39,147 nucleotides of DNA from Caldifarciminota bacterium (GTDB taxonomy: Bacteria > Hydrothermota > Hydrothermia > LBFQ01 > DSFT01). A program made the translations under genes and the position numbers. The notes beneath the pieces are model-generated. The model saw only the letters and a list, made by a program, of their open reading frames with translations. It was not told where the DNA came from and did no database searches. The stretch lies in assembly GCA_015494735.1 (NCBI GenBank), contig WGAQ01000157.1:1-39147 (forward strand). Direction: 5' to 3'. How positions within the stretch are numbered: position 1 is the first letter of the stretch; every line of letters begins with the position of its first letter. Positions 37,379-39,147 of the stretch are shown piece by piece.

Positions 37379-37733
37379 ACTCCTGGGCTTTCTGATAATC
37401 GGTTTGAGCGCTGGCATACTCAGCGGTCTATTCGGAATAGGAGGAGGCGTCATCATAATACCTTCCCTGATTTACTTCTATGGTATGAGTCAGCACGATG
37501 CTCAGGGTACATCCCTGGGAGCCCTTCTCCTCCCTGTCGGACTCCTCGGTTTCCTGGAGTATTACAGGAATGGTCATGTGCATTTGAAGGGGGCCATATT
37601 GATTGCGGTGGGGCTGTTCCTGGGGGCTTATTTTGGTGCTCTGGTTGCTAACAGGATCCCTTCCGGGACCCTTTCCAAACTCTTTGCTGTTTTTTTGATA
37701 TTTGTCGCAGTAAGATTGTTTTTCAAATCATGA
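37371..37733 (+). CDS. Half-size TauE/SafE-family membrane protein
   Basis: IIGLSAGILSGLFGIGGGVIIIPSLIYFYGMSQHDAQGTSLGALLLPV; only about 120 aa. Confidence 0.8.
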   Translation: MIELLGFLIIGLSAGILSGLFGIGGGVIIIPSLIYFYGMSQHDAQGTSLGALLLPVGLLGFLEYYRNGHVHLKGAILIAVGLFLGAYFGALVANRIPSGTLSKLFAVFLIFVAVRLFFKS

Positions 37734-37756
37734 AAGCATGAAAGGAGGTTGAAGAT

Positions 37757-38329
37757 ATGTCAAGTGCCAGAGACAGGGTGGTGATGTTCGTCGATGTTCA
37801 GAATGTCCACATCACCTTCGAGAAGATAGGGCAGGAAGTCAGGTACGATGTGCTTCTGAAGGCCGTGGAGGACCAGTACCGCAGGAGGGGGAAGGTACTC
37901 TTCAAGGCCGTGGCATTCGTCCCCATGTTCGAGGGGGACGAGAGGAGGGAGAAGCTGATCAATGCCCTATCTTTCATGGGATACAGAGTGGTCACAAAGG
38001 TGGTGAAGAAGATAGGGGATGCGTCAAGCCATAAGATCAACATGGATATAGAGATGGCCATGGAAATCATATCCATGGCTGATAGCGTGGATGAGGTGGT
38101 CCTGGTGACCGGGGACAGGGACTTCGTCCCCATCGTCGATTATCTGTCGAAGAAGGGCAAGAGGGTCAGGGTCATAGGCACCAGAAAGGGTGCAGTAAGC
38201 ATAGACCTCATAAGAGCGTGCGATGAATACGATAACATGGACGAGATAGAGGGGATTTTAATGCCCTTCCGTTATTCGGACAATTACAAAGAAGGCAGCA
38301 GGGATGAGGAATATCCCTCGGATATATGA
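37757..38329 (+). CDS. NYN/LabA-like PIN-fold protein (putative RNase)
   Basis: VVMFVDVQNVHITF, KINMDIEMAMEII, VVLVTGDRDFVPIVDYLSKKGKRVRVIG. Strong SD AAAGGAGG upstream. Confidence 0.85.
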   Translation: MSSARDRVVMFVDVQNVHITFEKIGQEVRYDVLLKAVEDQYRRRGKVLFKAVAFVPMFEGDERREKLINALSFMGYRVVTKVVKKIGDASSHKINMDIEMAMEIISMADSVDEVVLVTGDRDFVPIVDYLSKKGKRVRVIGTRKGAVSIDLIRACDEYDNMDEIEGILMPFRYSDNYKEGSRDEEYPSDI

Positions 38330-39147
38330 CCTGGAGACGTACGATTATCGATTCGACGAATCGCTGATTGCAAAGTATCCCTCGAAGGAGCGGGACCTCT
38401 CCCGCCTCCTCGTTTATAATAGAAAACTCGGCACTATCGAGCATCGTATATTCAGGGATGTGGTGGATTATCTGAATCCGGGGGACGTGCTCGTACTCAA
38501 CGACAGCAGGGTCCTGAAGGCTCGTCTCATCGGGCTGCTGAGGGGGAGGGAGGTGGAGGTCTTCTTCACCAGGAGGATAGACGATTTGACCTTCGAGGGC
38601 ATTGGCAGACCCCTTCGCAGGTTTAGAAGGGGGGATGTGATTCAGGTGGGGGAGTATGGGATAGAGGTGGTGGATGTCCTTCCGGGCAGGCGCATATACA
38701 GGGTTCGGGGGGCGGAAAACCTGTTCGAGGTCTTCGAGAAATACGGAAAAGTTCCCCTTCCTCCCTATATAGACAGGGAGCCCACTGAAGAGGACGAGGA
38801 GATGTATCAGACGGTTTACGCCCGCAAGGAGGGTTCCGTCGCCGCTCCCACCGCGGGACTCCACTTCACTCCCCGCCTCCTCGAGCGAATCAGGGAGAAG
38901 GGGGTTAAAGTGCTCTACGTTACCCTTCACGTGGGCCCGGGAACCTTCAAACCCGTTCAGGTGAGGGACATAAGGCAGCATCGACTGGATGCAGAGTACT
39001 ATGAGGTTCCCGATGAGACTGCCTCCGGGATTCTGGAGGCCAGGGAAAGAGGGGGGAGGGTGGTGGCGGTGGGGACCACTGCTGTGAGGACTCTGGAGCA
39101 CTGGGCTCTGGATGCGAATCCCCGCAGGGGATGGACGGATCTGTTCA
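38304..39147 (+). CDS. queA: S-adenosylmethionine:tRNA ribosyltransferase-isomerase, truncated by the window edge
   Basis: MRNIPRIYDLETYDYRFDESLIAKYPSKERDLSRLLVYNR...VLVLNDSRVLKARL...VAAPTAGLHFTPRLLERI...VTLHVGPGTFKPV. Absent from the ORF track because no stop falls in the window. Confidence 0.95.
   Translation, partial: MRNIPRIYDLETYDYRFDESLIAKYPSKERDLSRLLVYNRKLGTIEHRIFRDVVDYLNPGDVLVLNDSRVLKARLIGLLRGREVEVFFTRRIDDLTFEGIGRPLRRFRRGDVIQVGEYGIEVVDVLPGRRIYRVRGAENLFEVFEKYGKVPLPPYIDREPTEEDEEMYQTVYARKEGSVAAPTAGLHFTPRLLERIREKGVKVLYVTLHVGPGTFKPVQVRDIRQHRLDAEYYEVPDETASGILEARERGGRVVAVGTTAVRTLEHWALDANPRRGWTDLF

Noticed and set aside
35600-37456. 618-aa minus-strand ORF
   Set aside because: In-register antisense of the Lon-related protease; the translation is low-quality His/Leu/Pro-rich sequence.
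1-39147. CRISPR arrays, rRNA and prophage modules
   Set aside because: No regularly spaced direct repeats, rRNA-like stretches, integrase or phage structural genes were seen while reading.

Overview
The window is a densely packed bacterial chromosome segment. My guess is a thermophile of an uncultivated lineage, because the proteins are rich in Glu/Lys and Arg is mostly AGG; taxonomy was not tested. Mostly housekeeping genes are present: lipA, ribA, type-4 uracil-DNA glycosylase, a cystathionine synthase/lyase, enoyl-CoA hydratase, rsmI, rpiB, an FtsI/PBP with an FtsL-like ORF, deoC, lspA, ahcY, era, pgsA, lon, hsp20, rpmI, pncB, pyrR, a second Lon-type protease and a partial queA. Accessory features are an IS4-type transposase tail at the left edge, a McrB-like AAA+ ATPase with no McrC nearby, a Wzc-like tyrosine kinase, a patatin, an AAA-TPR-SARP regulator next to pncB and a secreted protein with a T9SS-like C-terminus. 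The best candidates for something undescribed are: (1) a tightly coupled four-gene membrane-protein cluster (17753-21184), in which two members appear to share a domain; (2) a recurrent -10-like box (TAAAAT/TAAACT/TATAAT) 6-11 nt upstream of at least 14 start codons, implying widespread leaderless transcription; (3) a compact 55-nt three-way-junction RNA candidate (27358-27412), whose G.U wobbles favour the + strand. All functional calls come from reading motifs by eye, with no database search.
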